From: an uncultured Allomuricauda sp.
Lineage (GTDB): Bacteria; Bacteroidota; Bacteroidia; Flavobacteriales; Flavobacteriaceae
NCBI GenBank assembly: GCA_937899065.1
Contig: CALBPG010000237.1
Coordinates: forward strand, 1-64,000
Direction of reading: 5' to 3'
Length of the DNA stretch: 64,000 bases
In this document: in pieces, positions 1-7,252 of the stretch
How the letters are laid out: every line of letters starts with the position of its first letter
Numbering within the stretch: the first letter of the stretch is position 1
Translations under genes and position numbers: made by a program
Notes under the pieces: model-generated
What the model saw: only the letters and a program-made list of their open reading frames with translations
Databases searched by the model: none
What the model was told of the DNA's origin: nothing

Positions 1-1
1 C

Positions 2-55
2 ATAAAATTCCGGCCATGGGAGGTGATTCATGTAGAAGTGTTCTCGTCCAAAAGT
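2..55 (+). repeat. 54-bp direct repeat, copy 1 (inside GIY-YIG gene)
   Basis: Exact match to 348-401 (offset 346). Identity ends after AAAAGT: copy 1 continues GAAGCC, copy 2 continues ATTTTA. Confidence 0.95.
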
Positions 56-136
56 GAAGCCTTGAAAAGAGAAAAATTCTTAAAGTCTGGACAGGGAAGA
101 AAATGGGTCGCCGAAAACATCATCCTAGAATGGTGA
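2..136 (+). CDS. GIY-YIG nuclease domain protein, C-terminal end only
   Basis: Only the last 44 codons lie in the window; the gene starts upstream of base 1. The reading frame begins IKFRPWEVIHVEVF, continues with a basic stretch (EALKREKFLKSGQGRKW) and stops at TGA 134-136. This is the usual tail of small GIY-YIG (UvrC N-terminal-like) proteins of Bacteroidota. The first 54 bases are identical to bases 348-401 inside the next GIY-YIG copy, so the two are tandem duplicates. The ORF track does not show it because the start is missing. Confidence 0.75.
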   Translation: MKFRPWEVIHVEVFSSKSEALKREKFLKSGQGRKWVAENIILEW

Positions 137-149
137 TACCGGGCTCTTA

Positions 150-192
150 TCCGCCAAAGGCGGACGCTGGTTCGAGTCCAGTCCCCGCTACA
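150..192 (+). other. 3' half of a class II tRNA-like sequence
   Basis: After the GIY-YIG stop comes TCCGCC-AAA-GGCGGA, which resembles a long variable arm. It is followed by a T arm (GCTGG, loop TTCGAGT, CCAGT) and an acceptor-like 3' strand CCCCGCT plus ACA. No matching 5' half (AGCGGGG, D arm, anticodon arm) is present upstream in the window, so this is a tRNA 3'-end remnant or mimic, not a functional tRNA. A variable arm of this length is typical of tRNA-Ser/Leu. It is followed directly by a terminator hairpin, as a real tRNA gene would be. Confidence 0.6.
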
Positions 193-195
193 AGG

Positions 196-226
196 AAAAG
201 CCTCTTTTTTAAGGGGCTTTTTTTAT
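196..226 (+). terminator. Rho-independent terminator after the tRNA-like end
   Basis: AAAAGCCTC / GGGGCTTTT stem of nine pairs (one G-T) with an eight-base loop, followed by a T-rich tract. The next GIY-YIG reading frame starts within two bases of the T tract. Confidence 0.8.
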
Positions 227-227
227 T

Positions 228-566
228 TTGGAATTTCTCATCTACATTCTCTTCTCCGAAACGCACCAAAAAAGGTATTGTGGCATGACCTCCAATCTCA
301 TCGCCCGTTTCAAAAGCCATAATGAACTTGGCACCAAGGGATGGACGATAAAATTCCGGCCATGGGAGGTGATTCATGTAGAAGTGTTCTCGTCCAAAAG
401 TATTTTAGATAACTTTAAGGTTTTGCGATGGTTGAGATTTAGAATAATCCATATCTTTCAAAGGTTAGTATATCCCTTAATCCAACCTTATGAGAAAAGT
501 AATTACCCTTCTCTTTGTTGCCCTTTGTTTTCAGGCATTTTCACAGAAAAAAAAGAAATCAGATAA
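228..566 (+). pseudogene. GIY-YIG nuclease, C-terminally broken second copy
   Basis: Reading from TTG 228, the protein starts EFLIYILFSETHQKRYCGMT, the GIY-YIG core in its common divergent form, then SNLIARFKSHN and IKFRPWEVIHVEVFSSKS. At base 401 it stops matching the upstream copy: the expected basic tail (EALKREKFLKSGQGRKW) is replaced by an unrelated frame that runs to 566 and overlaps the start of the next gene at 490. The real gene content therefore ends at about codon 58 and the rest is read-through. No tRNA-like end or terminator follows this copy. Such proteins are usually about 80-100 residues, so this copy has lost its C-terminal third and is probably non-functional. Confidence 0.65.
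348..401 (+). repeat. 54-bp direct repeat, copy 2 (inside broken GIY-YIG copy)
   Basis: Identical to 2-55. The right edge of identity is also where the second GIY-YIG frame loses similarity to the family, so it marks a recombination or deletion junction. Confidence 0.95.
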
Positions 567-3500
567 AGACTCTGACGACAAAACCATTCTTGCCAAAGCA
601 AACCTCAGCGGTTTGAAATTTCGCAGTTTGGGCCCGGCGTTAACCTCAGGTCGTATTTCTGATATCGCAGTAAACCCTTCAAATTTCAACGAGTATTATG
701 TAGCTGCCTCAGCAGGTGGGGTTTGGAAGACCATTAATGCTGGAAATACGTTTCAACCCATTTTTGATGGACAGGGAAGTTATTCCATTGGCTGCGTAAC
801 ACTGGACCCGAATAACCCTAATGTGGTTTGGGTAGGAACTGGTGAAAATAACAACCAACGTAGTGTTTCCTACGGCGATGGGGTATACCGGTCAGAAGAT
901 GGCGGGAATAGCTGGGAAAACGTGGGTTTAAAAACCTCAGAGCACATTGGAAAAATCATTGTGCATCCTGAAAATTCCAATGTAGTTTACGTTGCGGCCA
1001 TTGGACCTTTATGGAGCGCTGGGGGTGACCGCGGTTTATACAAAACGGAAGATGGCGGAAAGACTTGGAACGCAGTACTAACCATTGACGAGCACACTGG
1101 GATCAACGATGTGGTGATGGACCCACGGAATCCTGATGTTTTGTACGCTTCTGCATTTCAAAGAAGACGTCATGTATTCACCTATGTAGGTGGGGGACCA
1201 GGCTCAGGAATCCACAAGTCTGAAGACGGTGGGAAGACTTGGAAAAAAATCAATAGCGGACTGCCTTCAACTATGTTAGGTAGAATTGGACTAGCGATTT
1301 CCCAACCCAATCCAGAATATATTTATGCCATTGTTGAAGCTTCCCAGGGTAAAGGAGGATTTTACCGTTCCACGAATAGAGGGGCCTCTTGGGAAAAAAG
1401 GGGAGACTACTCTACTAGCGGAAATTATTATCAAGAAATTTTTACAGACCCTATCAATCCTGAGCGAGTGTACGCTATGAACAACTGGATGCGGGTAACC
1501 AATGATGGCGGAAAGACTTTTGATTATGTAGGCGAGGATTTCAAACATATTGATAACCACGTCATCTGGATAAACCCCAACAACAATTCCCACCTCCTTT
1601 CTGGAAATGATGGTGGTATTTATGAGTCTTGGGATGCAGGAAAACATTGGACCTTTAAACCTAACCTTCCGGTCACCCAATTTTACAAGGTAGCTGTAGA
1701 CAATGCCAAACCTTTTTATAATATCTACGGAGGCACCCAGGACAACTTCAGTTTGGGAGGACCTTCACGCACCGTTAGTGGAAACGGCCCCAACAATTTT
1801 GATTGGTTCATCACCCATGGCGGTGATGGTTTTGAATCCCAAATTGACCCAGAAAATCCAAACATTGTCTACGCACAATCGCAATACGGTAACTTGGTGC
1901 GTTACGACAAACTGAGCGGTGAGGAAAAGGGAATTCAACCTAAAGAACGTAAAGGTGAAAACAGTTATCGCTGGAATTGGGATGCACCCTTAGCGGTTAG
2001 CCGACACCAATCAGGTCGAGTATACTTTGCAGCAAACAAGTTGTTCAAAAGTGATGACCGCGGAAACAGCTGGCAAGTAATCAGTGATGACCTTACCCAA
2101 AATATTGACCGAAACAAACTTAAGGTCATGGGGCGAGTCCAAGGTATTGATGCTGTTGCGAAAAATGGGTCTACATCACCCTACGGTACTATAGTTGCAT
2201 TTTCAGAGTCTCCAATGAATCAGGATTTGCTTTATGTGGGCACGGATGACGGCTTGATACAAATCACCGAAGATGGTGGGAACAACTGGCGGAAGGTTTC
2301 AAGCTTTCCTGGAGTACCAAGCAGGACTTACGTAAACGCTGTTTTTGCTTCAAAGCATAACGAAAATGTGGTGTACGCTTGTTTCAACAACCATAAAAAC
2401 GGTGATTTTAAACCGTATGTTTTGATGAGCAGGGATAAAGGAAAATCTTGGACGGCAATAACTAATAACCTGCCCGAGCGAGGATCCACTTATGCCTTCG
2501 AAGAAGATCATACTGACAAAAACTTATTATTTGCAGGAACCGAATTTGGTGTATTCTTTTCAGATAACCAAGGTGGGGAATGGAAGCAACTCAAAGGAGG
2601 CCTACCTCCTATCGCGGTGCGCGACATTGCCATTCAAGAGGACCATAATGATTTGATATTGGGTACTTTCGGAAGAGGTTTTTATGTTTTGGATGACTAT
2701 TCCAGCCTTCGGAATTTGCAACCGAAACTGGAGAACGAAGCTACTCTGTTTGCGGTTCGCAATGCATTGCAATTTGAGTCATCTTATCCGCTAGGATTGC
2801 CTGATAAAGCATTTATGGGGGACAATTTCTTCATCGGTGATAATTTAGGCGCCGAAGCGGTTTTTACGTGGTACCTCAAGGACGATATCAAAACCTTACA
2901 GGATAAGCGTAAAGAAAGCACCAAAGATTTTGCGAAAGATGGTAAAGACAATCCCTATCCCACTTATGAAACCTTAAGCGATGAAGCCGCAGAAATGGAC
3001 CCGCAATTGGTATTGACCGTAACTGACAATACCGGAGCTATTGTTCGAAAGCTATTTACAAGTCCTAAAGCTGGCCTAAAACGAATGCATTGGGATTTGC
3101 GCTATGCGTCGCAAGAGCCCATTAGTTTTTATAATCCTCCTTTTTATAATCCATTTGGCGGGGAAGATACAGGAGGTTTGGTACCGCCAGGAACGTATAG
3201 CGTTGCGCTTTCGAAAATCGTAGGTGAAGTAGAAACGCCACTTTCCCAAGCGGTTTCTTTCAAGGTGGTTCCCTTGAAAAACACGGTACTCCCAGCAGAT
3301 GATAGGGAAGCTTTGGCTCAATTCCAACAAGAAGTAAACGATTTATCAGGGAAAGTCGGTAGTGTGCAAAATTCACTTTCAGAATTGTCAGATGAGTTGC
3401 GTTACATGAAAGAAGCCATCAAGCGTACCCCAACCCAGCACATTGAATTGATGAAGGAATGGAAAGCCTTGGATACGGAAATTTCAGAGCTACAGAAAAA

Positions 3501-3771
3501 AATCAATTGGGATGGGATTGCCTCACGTTTGGATATCGACAAACCCCCTACTATTGGCAATCGCGTTGGTTATTTGATTTATGAGCAAGGCCACTCTACA
3601 GGAGCACCAACAGCAACACACAAAAGTACATTCGCTATCGCCAAGGAAGAATTCGCTCCCGTCTATGTCCAATCAAAAGATTTAGTAAACAATAAATTCG
3701 ATGCGTTCCGGAAAAAACTAAAGGAGTTTGGCGCCCCATACACTCCCGGAAATGTTCACTTTTTGGATTAA
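490..3771 (+). CDS. Secreted BNR/Asp-box beta-propeller protein (VPS10/sortilin-like 'glycosyl hydrolase')
   Basis: The 1093-residue protein begins with a signal peptide (MRKVITLLFVALCFQAFSQ, cleaved after about residue 18) and a Lys-rich stretch. Residues about 50-730 carry repeated Asp-box motifs: SEDGGNSW near 140, TEDGGKTW near 195, SEDGGKTW near 250, DDRGNSW near 520, TEDGGNNW near 595 and SRDKGKSW near 650. This is the layout of two stacked BNR propellers as in sortilin/VPS10 and xyloglucanase-type proteins. The last 350 residues are not repeat-like and include a helical stretch near 950-985. These proteins are common in Bacteroidota and usually annotated as glycosyl hydrolases, but no catalytic residues can be assigned here, so the activity is open. 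It stands alone and is followed by a strong terminator. Confidence 0.85.
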   Translation: MRKVITLLFVALCFQAFSQKKKKSDKDSDDKTILAKANLSGLKFRSLGPALTSGRISDIAVNPSNFNEYYVAASAGGVWKTINAGNTFQPIFDGQGSYSIGCVTLDPNNPNVVWVGTGENNNQRSVSYGDGVYRSEDGGNSWENVGLKTSEHIGKIIVHPENSNVVYVAAIGPLWSAGGDRGLYKTEDGGKTWNAVLTIDEHTGINDVVMDPRNPDVLYASAFQRRRHVFTYVGGGPGSGIHKSEDGGKTWKKINSGLPSTMLGRIGLAISQPNPEYIYAIVEASQGKGGFYRSTNRGASWEKRGDYSTSGNYYQEIFTDPINPERVYAMNNWMRVTNDGGKTFDYVGEDFKHIDNHVIWINPNNNSHLLSGNDGGIYESWDAGKHWTFKPNLPVTQFYKVAVDNAKPFYNIYGGTQDNFSLGGPSRTVSGNGPNNFDWFITHGGDGFESQIDPENPNIVYAQSQYGNLVRYDKLSGEEKGIQPKERKGENSYRWNWDAPLAVSRHQSGRVYFAANKLFKSDDRGNSWQVISDDLTQNIDRNKLKVMGRVQGIDAVAKNGSTSPYGTIVAFSESPMNQDLLYVGTDDGLIQITEDGGNNWRKVSSFPGVPSRTYVNAVFASKHNENVVYACFNNHKNGDFKPYVLMSRDKGKSWTAITNNLPERGSTYAFEEDHTDKNLLFAGTEFGVFFSDNQGGEWKQLKGGLPPIAVRDIAIQEDHNDLILGTFGRGFYVLDDYSSLRNLQPKLENEATLFAVRNALQFESSYPLGLPDKAFMGDNFFIGDNLGAEAVFTWYLKDDIKTLQDKRKESTKDFAKDGKDNPYPTYETLSDEAAEMDPQLVLTVTDNTGAIVRKLFTSPKAGLKRMHWDLRYASQEPISFYNPPFYNPFGGEDTGGLVPPGTYSVALSKIVGEVETPLSQAVSFKVVPLKNTVLPADDREALAQFQQEVNDLSGKVGSVQNSLSELSDELRYMKEAIKRTPTQHIELMKEWKALDTEISELQKKINWDGIASRLDIDKPPTIGNRVGYLIYEQGHSTGAPTATHKSTFAIAKEEFAPVYVQSKDLVNNKFDAFRKKLKEFGAPYTPGNVHFLD

Positions 3772-3794
3772 GAAGCATTATATAAAGTAAACCG

Positions 3795-3827
3795 AAGGAG
3801 CAGTTGTTTTACTGCTCCTTTTCCTTT
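3795..3827 (+). terminator. Rho-independent terminator after the BNR gene
   Basis: AAGGAGCAG, eight-base loop, CTGCTCCTT, then TTCCTTTTT. A nine-pair perfect stem. Confidence 0.9.
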
Positions 3828-3888
3828 TTAAGTCTTAAAACTTACCTGGTTCAATACGTAAAGTACTGATAATCGGCATGGTCTTAGC

Positions 3889-4440
3889 TTACCGGATTCT
3901 GCTCAACCATTCTGCAGATACCCCCATAAATTCCGCAATATACTTTGCCGGTATTTTTTGTACTATTTCCGTGTGGTTTACCGCTAAATAGTGATACATC
4001 GCTTTTGTATTCAACGTAATGAGTTTGGTGTGGAATTCATTGATAGCCAAGAGTGCATATATCGTTTCCTCAACGTAGGCTTTCCGCAACGCCGCGTCAT
4101 TTTCCAACTGCTTTAGAATAGCCCTTTTTTGCACGGATAGCACCTTGGACCTAGCAATGGCTTTTAGCTGACAGTCTGAAATAGCTTCACTATAAAAACT
4201 GTGAATTACCGTCATAATCGGGTGAAACGTTTTTAAATGAAAGTTGATGGTTTTTAATCTATCTGCCTCGGCATTGTAATTCTGACAAACAAACCCCCCG
4301 TCAAGTATAAAGAAGGCCCTATCACAACGCTCGCCAATATTGACAAGACACTCTGAAGGTTTCACCATTTGCTCTTTCCCATGAGCCTTGAAAAACTGGA
4401 TGAGTTTGTTTTCAGCGTGATATCTGGACTGGTCCATCAT
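3889..4440 (-). CDS. Crp/Fnr-family transcriptional regulator
   Basis: A 183-residue protein of the cAMP-binding-fold type common in Bacteroidota. Residues about 10-110 form the cupin-like effector domain (GERCDRAFFILDGGFVCQ). The C-terminus KIPAKYIAEFMGVSAEWLSRIR is the short HTH with the characteristic ending SRIR. The cyclic-nucleotide phosphate-binding motif is not recognisable, so the ligand is unknown. It is transcribed away from the PhlG-like hydrolase at 4615, with a shared intergenic region of about 175 bases, so it may control that gene. The start is ATG 4440; a second ATG follows immediately. Confidence 0.8.
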   Translation of the reverse strand: MMDQSRYHAENKLIQFFKAHGKEQMVKPSECLVNIGERCDRAFFILDGGFVCQNYNAEADRLKTINFHLKTFHPIMTVIHSFYSEAISDCQLKAIARSKVLSVQKRAILKQLENDAALRKAYVEETIYALLAINEFHTKLITLNTKAMYHYLAVNHTEIVQKIPAKYIAEFMGVSAEWLSRIR

Positions 4441-4614
4441 GAGGTGGCGGTTTTTGAAGTGGTTTTACCAAAGAAAGCAAGGGGGAATAGTATAAAAAAA
4501 ACCGTAGAAAAATCTTTAACAAAGTCAATTTTTTTGAGTTTTCAATCTTCTACATTTATCCAAAACCTTCGATTTAAACCATATCGTACGGAGTCAACCA
4601 GAAAATCAAAGCAA

Positions 4615-5169
4615 ATGAGTCAAGCACAAAAATTTAATGTTCCCAGGGCACGGGATTTCGGTTGGGAACTGAAACCCATGTCATCCATTTATTATAAAGT
4701 ACTTCGGAACAAGTCCAATCAAATTTGTGTGGTCTTGGAGCATTCCTTGCTAAGGGGCGTAACCACTGAGATGATTTATTGGTGGTTCAAACATTTTCCC
4801 AAGCTAAGTGTAAAGCTTCTGGACATTTCAGGCTACGAAGGGCAAAAAGTACCAGGGTATCTGTTGTGGCATCCTTCCGACCATGTGAGCGCCCAACTCA
4901 AAGGCAAGCTTGGCCCAAAAGGGACCTCCAGAGCGGGAGCAAAAATCCATATCAAAGAGGTCATGCAATATGAAAAGTACGAACAGAAGTATCCTGTAGA
5001 CCAAGAATTGACCATTTACTATTGTGAAAAGGACGGTTGGTGTATGGGAAAAAGTATTCCCCTCATAGGTCCCATGATGTCGCTTCGAATCAGCTTCAAA
5101 GATGTCTACCAAGAAAATAAAATCATTGGAGTGCATTATCATTATGAAGTTGTGGCGGGTTCACACTAA
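4615..5169 (+). CDS. PhlG-like (2,4-diacetylphloroglucinol hydrolase family) protein, C-terminally short
   Basis: The ORF track starts at 4369, inside the opposite gene. ATG 4615 (MSQAQKFNVPRARDFGWEL) is the reasonable start, giving 184 residues. EMIYWWFKHF followed by YLLWHPSDHVSA fits the zinc-binding W-W-F / WHP-x-DH pattern that I associate with PhlG, an enzyme cleaving C-C bonds in acylated phloroglucinols. PhlG is about 290 residues and ends with a block like HxxxExxxLxxFLPxxY. That block is missing here but appears in the next ORF (5203) in the same frame after in-frame stops. The gene may thus be truncated or decaying. It is divergent from a Crp-like regulator. The substrate is unknown. 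Confidence 0.6.
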   Translation: MSQAQKFNVPRARDFGWELKPMSSIYYKVLRNKSNQICVVLEHSLLRGVTTEMIYWWFKHFPKLSVKLLDISGYEGQKVPGYLLWHPSDHVSAQLKGKLGPKGTSRAGAKIHIKEVMQYEKYEQKYPVDQELTIYYCEKDGWCMGKSIPLIGPMMSLRISFKDVYQENKIIGVHYHYEVVAGSH

Positions 5170-5202
5170 CAAAATTTTATTGCACTATAATTCACGTAAA
5201 AG

Positions 5203-5475
5203 TTGGTCGTGATCTTTTTAACATTATTCTGGGACGCCTGGTTGACCCACAATACCATAGAAGTAGGCGTATTCGAAAACTTCCTGCCTGCCTTGTTCGA
5301 ACAGCGCTACGACATGGACAATTTAACGTACAGCCGAACTATGAATCCTATTATGGAGAGTCCTTCGGAACTTAAAGGATTTGACAAAGAGCTATTTGAG
5401 GAAAGGGTCAATGGATACGAACAAAGTACAAATGCTTTTGAGTATCAAGCTGGAGCCCAAAAGAGCTTTTTATAG
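5203..5475 (+). pseudogene. Possible detached C-terminal fragment of the PhlG-like protein
   Basis: A 90-codon frame with no ATG start (TTG at 5203), in the same frame as the PhlG-like gene but separated from it by stops at 5167, 5188 and 5197. It contains WLTHNTIEVGVFENFLPALF, which matches the C-terminal His/Glu-Leu-Pro block I recall from PhlG. The following 50 residues are unfamiliar. The simplest reading is a gene split by mutation; a separately translated peptide is the alternative. No promoter is visible in the 33-base gap. Confidence 0.4.
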
Positions 5476-5495
5476 CACAAAGTCAATTGCAAAAA

Positions 5496-5539
5496 ACCAT
5501 CGGTTTGTTTCTTAATCTAGATTAAGACAAACTAATGGT
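5496..5539. repeat. 44-bp imperfect palindrome
   Basis: The centre CTTAATCTAGATTAAG (5511-5526) is a perfect palindrome. It is extended outward by GTTTGT/ACAAAC (with a two-base bulge) and ACCAT/ATGGT. It lacks a T tract, so it is not an obvious terminator; an operator or cruciform site upstream of the 5620 gene is possible. Confidence 0.7.
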
Positions 5540-5619
5540 CAATAGCGGATATTTGTTTCACAGATTCCGAACTACAGCGAAATGAAGGGAAGCGCAATTT
5601 GCCCAAAAATTGAATCCTT

Positions 5620-6093
5620 ATGAAGGCATTGAAATATGTGTTTAAGGGTGTAGGTCTGATTTCTTCCATTAGTTTGTTCATTCTTGGGTTGGCCGTTATT
5701 GTCTATGCCTTTGTAGAAGGTGCCCATGTTATCCGACACATCTTGGACCTGTCGACTAGCGAGGCCAATGTCATTTCTGAAGCTATGGGCATTTTGGATT
5801 TGATATTGTTGAGCTTCAGCATATTTATTACCTCAATTGGAATATTTGAACTATTCGTCTTTTCCATTCCAGACCTCCCGAATTGGTTACAAATAACAGA
5901 CTTCGATAATCTCAAAGGAATGCTGGTCAAAGTCATTGTGGTAGTTATGGGTATCTCTTTTATGGGGCGAGCTGTTACGTGGAATGGTCAAGAAGAATTA
6001 TTGGGCTACGGTATTGCAAATGGTGTCATCATTTTGGCGTTATCCTATTTTTTGAACAGCAAAAAGCACCCTAAAACCAATGAGCATAGCTAA
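5620..6093 (+). CDS. YqhA/UPF0114-family inner-membrane protein
   Basis: The 157 residues form about four hydrophobic helices (near 8-30, 57-82, 100-118 and 128-147). The central LDLILLSFSIFITSIGIFELFVF followed by LPNWLQITDFDNLK is the signature stretch of the UPF0114/YqhA family. The function of the family is not established. It lies three bases upstream of the AI-2E-type transporter gene, so the two are probably co-transcribed. Confidence 0.8.
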   Translation: MKALKYVFKGVGLISSISLFILGLAVIVYAFVEGAHVIRHILDLSTSEANVISEAMGILDLILLSFSIFITSIGIFELFVFSIPDLPNWLQITDFDNLKGMLVKVIVVVMGISFMGRAVTWNGQEELLGYGIANGVIILALSYFLNSKKHPKTNEHS

Positions 6094-6096
6094 ACC

Positions 6097-7137
6097 ATGG
6101 CCATGAAAAAACTAGCGTATTCAGTCATCGGAATTGGAGGGGTTCTAACCATCCTTATTTTGGCCAAAAGCACTCTCATCCCATTTGTTTACGGAATCAT
6201 CCTTTGGTTTTTGGGGCGATACTTTAAAAAGGTATTACACAAAATCCCATTTTTCAAAAAACGTATTCCGAACTGGCTTATCAATACTTTTATTTTCGTA
6301 ATCATCGTTTTTGGAATAAGCGCTATCTCCAGATTGATTACCAACAATATAGCTGACCTATTGGCCAACAGTGAAGCCTATAAGTCCAATCTGGATAGCG
6401 TTTTGAACCAAATAAATTCCACATTTCAAATAGATTTAAGCCAAGAAATCACAAAGTCCTTAGAGGGATTTGATTATACGTCCATCTTAGGCAACATTGC
6501 GGACACCCTATCAGGTGCATTAGGGGATTTGGTCATGATTGTTCTATATGCCGTGTTTCTGTTTTCCGAGGAAGCCAGCCTATCCGAGAAAATCAAGAAA
6601 CTATTTGATAGTGCTGAAAAATATGAGAAAGTAACTGCTATGCTATCCAGAATAAACGATACGTTAAGAGATTACATACGCCGAAATACATTTCTACGCC
6701 TGCTAACGTGTTCTGCCGGATATGTTTTTTTGAGCATCATGGGAGTTGATGCTGCCTTTTTCTGGGCCTTTTTGATGTTTGCCTTGAATTACATTCCTAC
6801 CGTAGGTTCCTTAATAGCCACACTATTTCCCGCGTTTTTTAGTCTAATACAGTTTGGAGATGTAAAGCCCTTTGTCATCATTTTGGTCGGGTTGGGGGTT
6901 GTGGAATGGTTTATCGGCAATGTACTGGAGCCTAAACTCATGGGAAAGTCCTTAAACTTGAGTCCGTTGGTGACCATTCTCGCTTTAGTGGGGTGGGGTC
7001 AAATCTGGGGCTTCACGGGAATGCTTCTAAGCACGCCGATTACCGTTGTCATGCTTATCGTATTTTCCCAATTCCAAAACACCAGAGGCGTCGCGATACT
7101 GTTATCTGAAAATGGGGATGTTGATGCTGTGTTTTAG
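6097..7137 (+). CDS. AI-2E/PerM (UPF0118) family transporter
   Basis: The 346-residue polytopic membrane protein begins MAMKKLAYSVIGIGGV; ATG 6097 or 6103 could be used. The family pattern is clear: N-terminal helix pair, a helical region (about 95-200), then ALNYIPTVGSLIATLFP and the C-terminal block EPKLMGKSLNLSPLVTILAL...GFTGMLLSTPI. Members export small molecules such as autoinducer-2 or act as Na+/H+ antiporters; the substrate cannot be read from sequence. Second gene of a likely two-gene operon, followed by a bidirectional terminator. Confidence 0.88.
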   Translation: MAMKKLAYSVIGIGGVLTILILAKSTLIPFVYGIILWFLGRYFKKVLHKIPFFKKRIPNWLINTFIFVIIVFGISAISRLITNNIADLLANSEAYKSNLDSVLNQINSTFQIDLSQEITKSLEGFDYTSILGNIADTLSGALGDLVMIVLYAVFLFSEEASLSEKIKKLFDSAEKYEKVTAMLSRINDTLRDYIRRNTFLRLLTCSAGYVFLSIMGVDAAFFWAFLMFALNYIPTVGSLIATLFPAFFSLIQFGDVKPFVIILVGLGVVEWFIGNVLEPKLMGKSLNLSPLVTILALVGWGQIWGFTGMLLSTPITVVMLIVFSQFQNTRGVAILLSENGDVDAVF

Positions 7138-7204
7138 CGATAAGATTTTTGAATGCTTACAAAAGAATGAATTCTTAGTACTTAAGAATACGCTTTCTTC
7201 ATAA

Positions 7205-7232
7205 AAAAAGCCGCTTTCAAAAAGCGGCTTTT
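7205..7232. terminator. Bidirectional terminator between AI-2E transporter and susD
   Basis: AAAAGCCGC, nine-base loop, GCGGCTTTT, flanked by A and T runs. It serves convergent genes ending at 7137 (+) and 7253 (-). Confidence 0.88.
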
Positions 7233-7252
7233 GCAATGAAGTGTCTGATTGA

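Noticed and set aside
150-192. Complete tRNA gene
   Set aside because: Only the variable arm, T arm and 3' acceptor strand are present; no 5' half or anticodon stem found upstream in the window.
103-288. 61-codon plus-strand ORF across the tRNA-like end (AGSSPVPATRKS...)
   Set aside because: This is read-through of the tRNA-like 3' end and terminator, a familiar false ORF in Flavobacteria.
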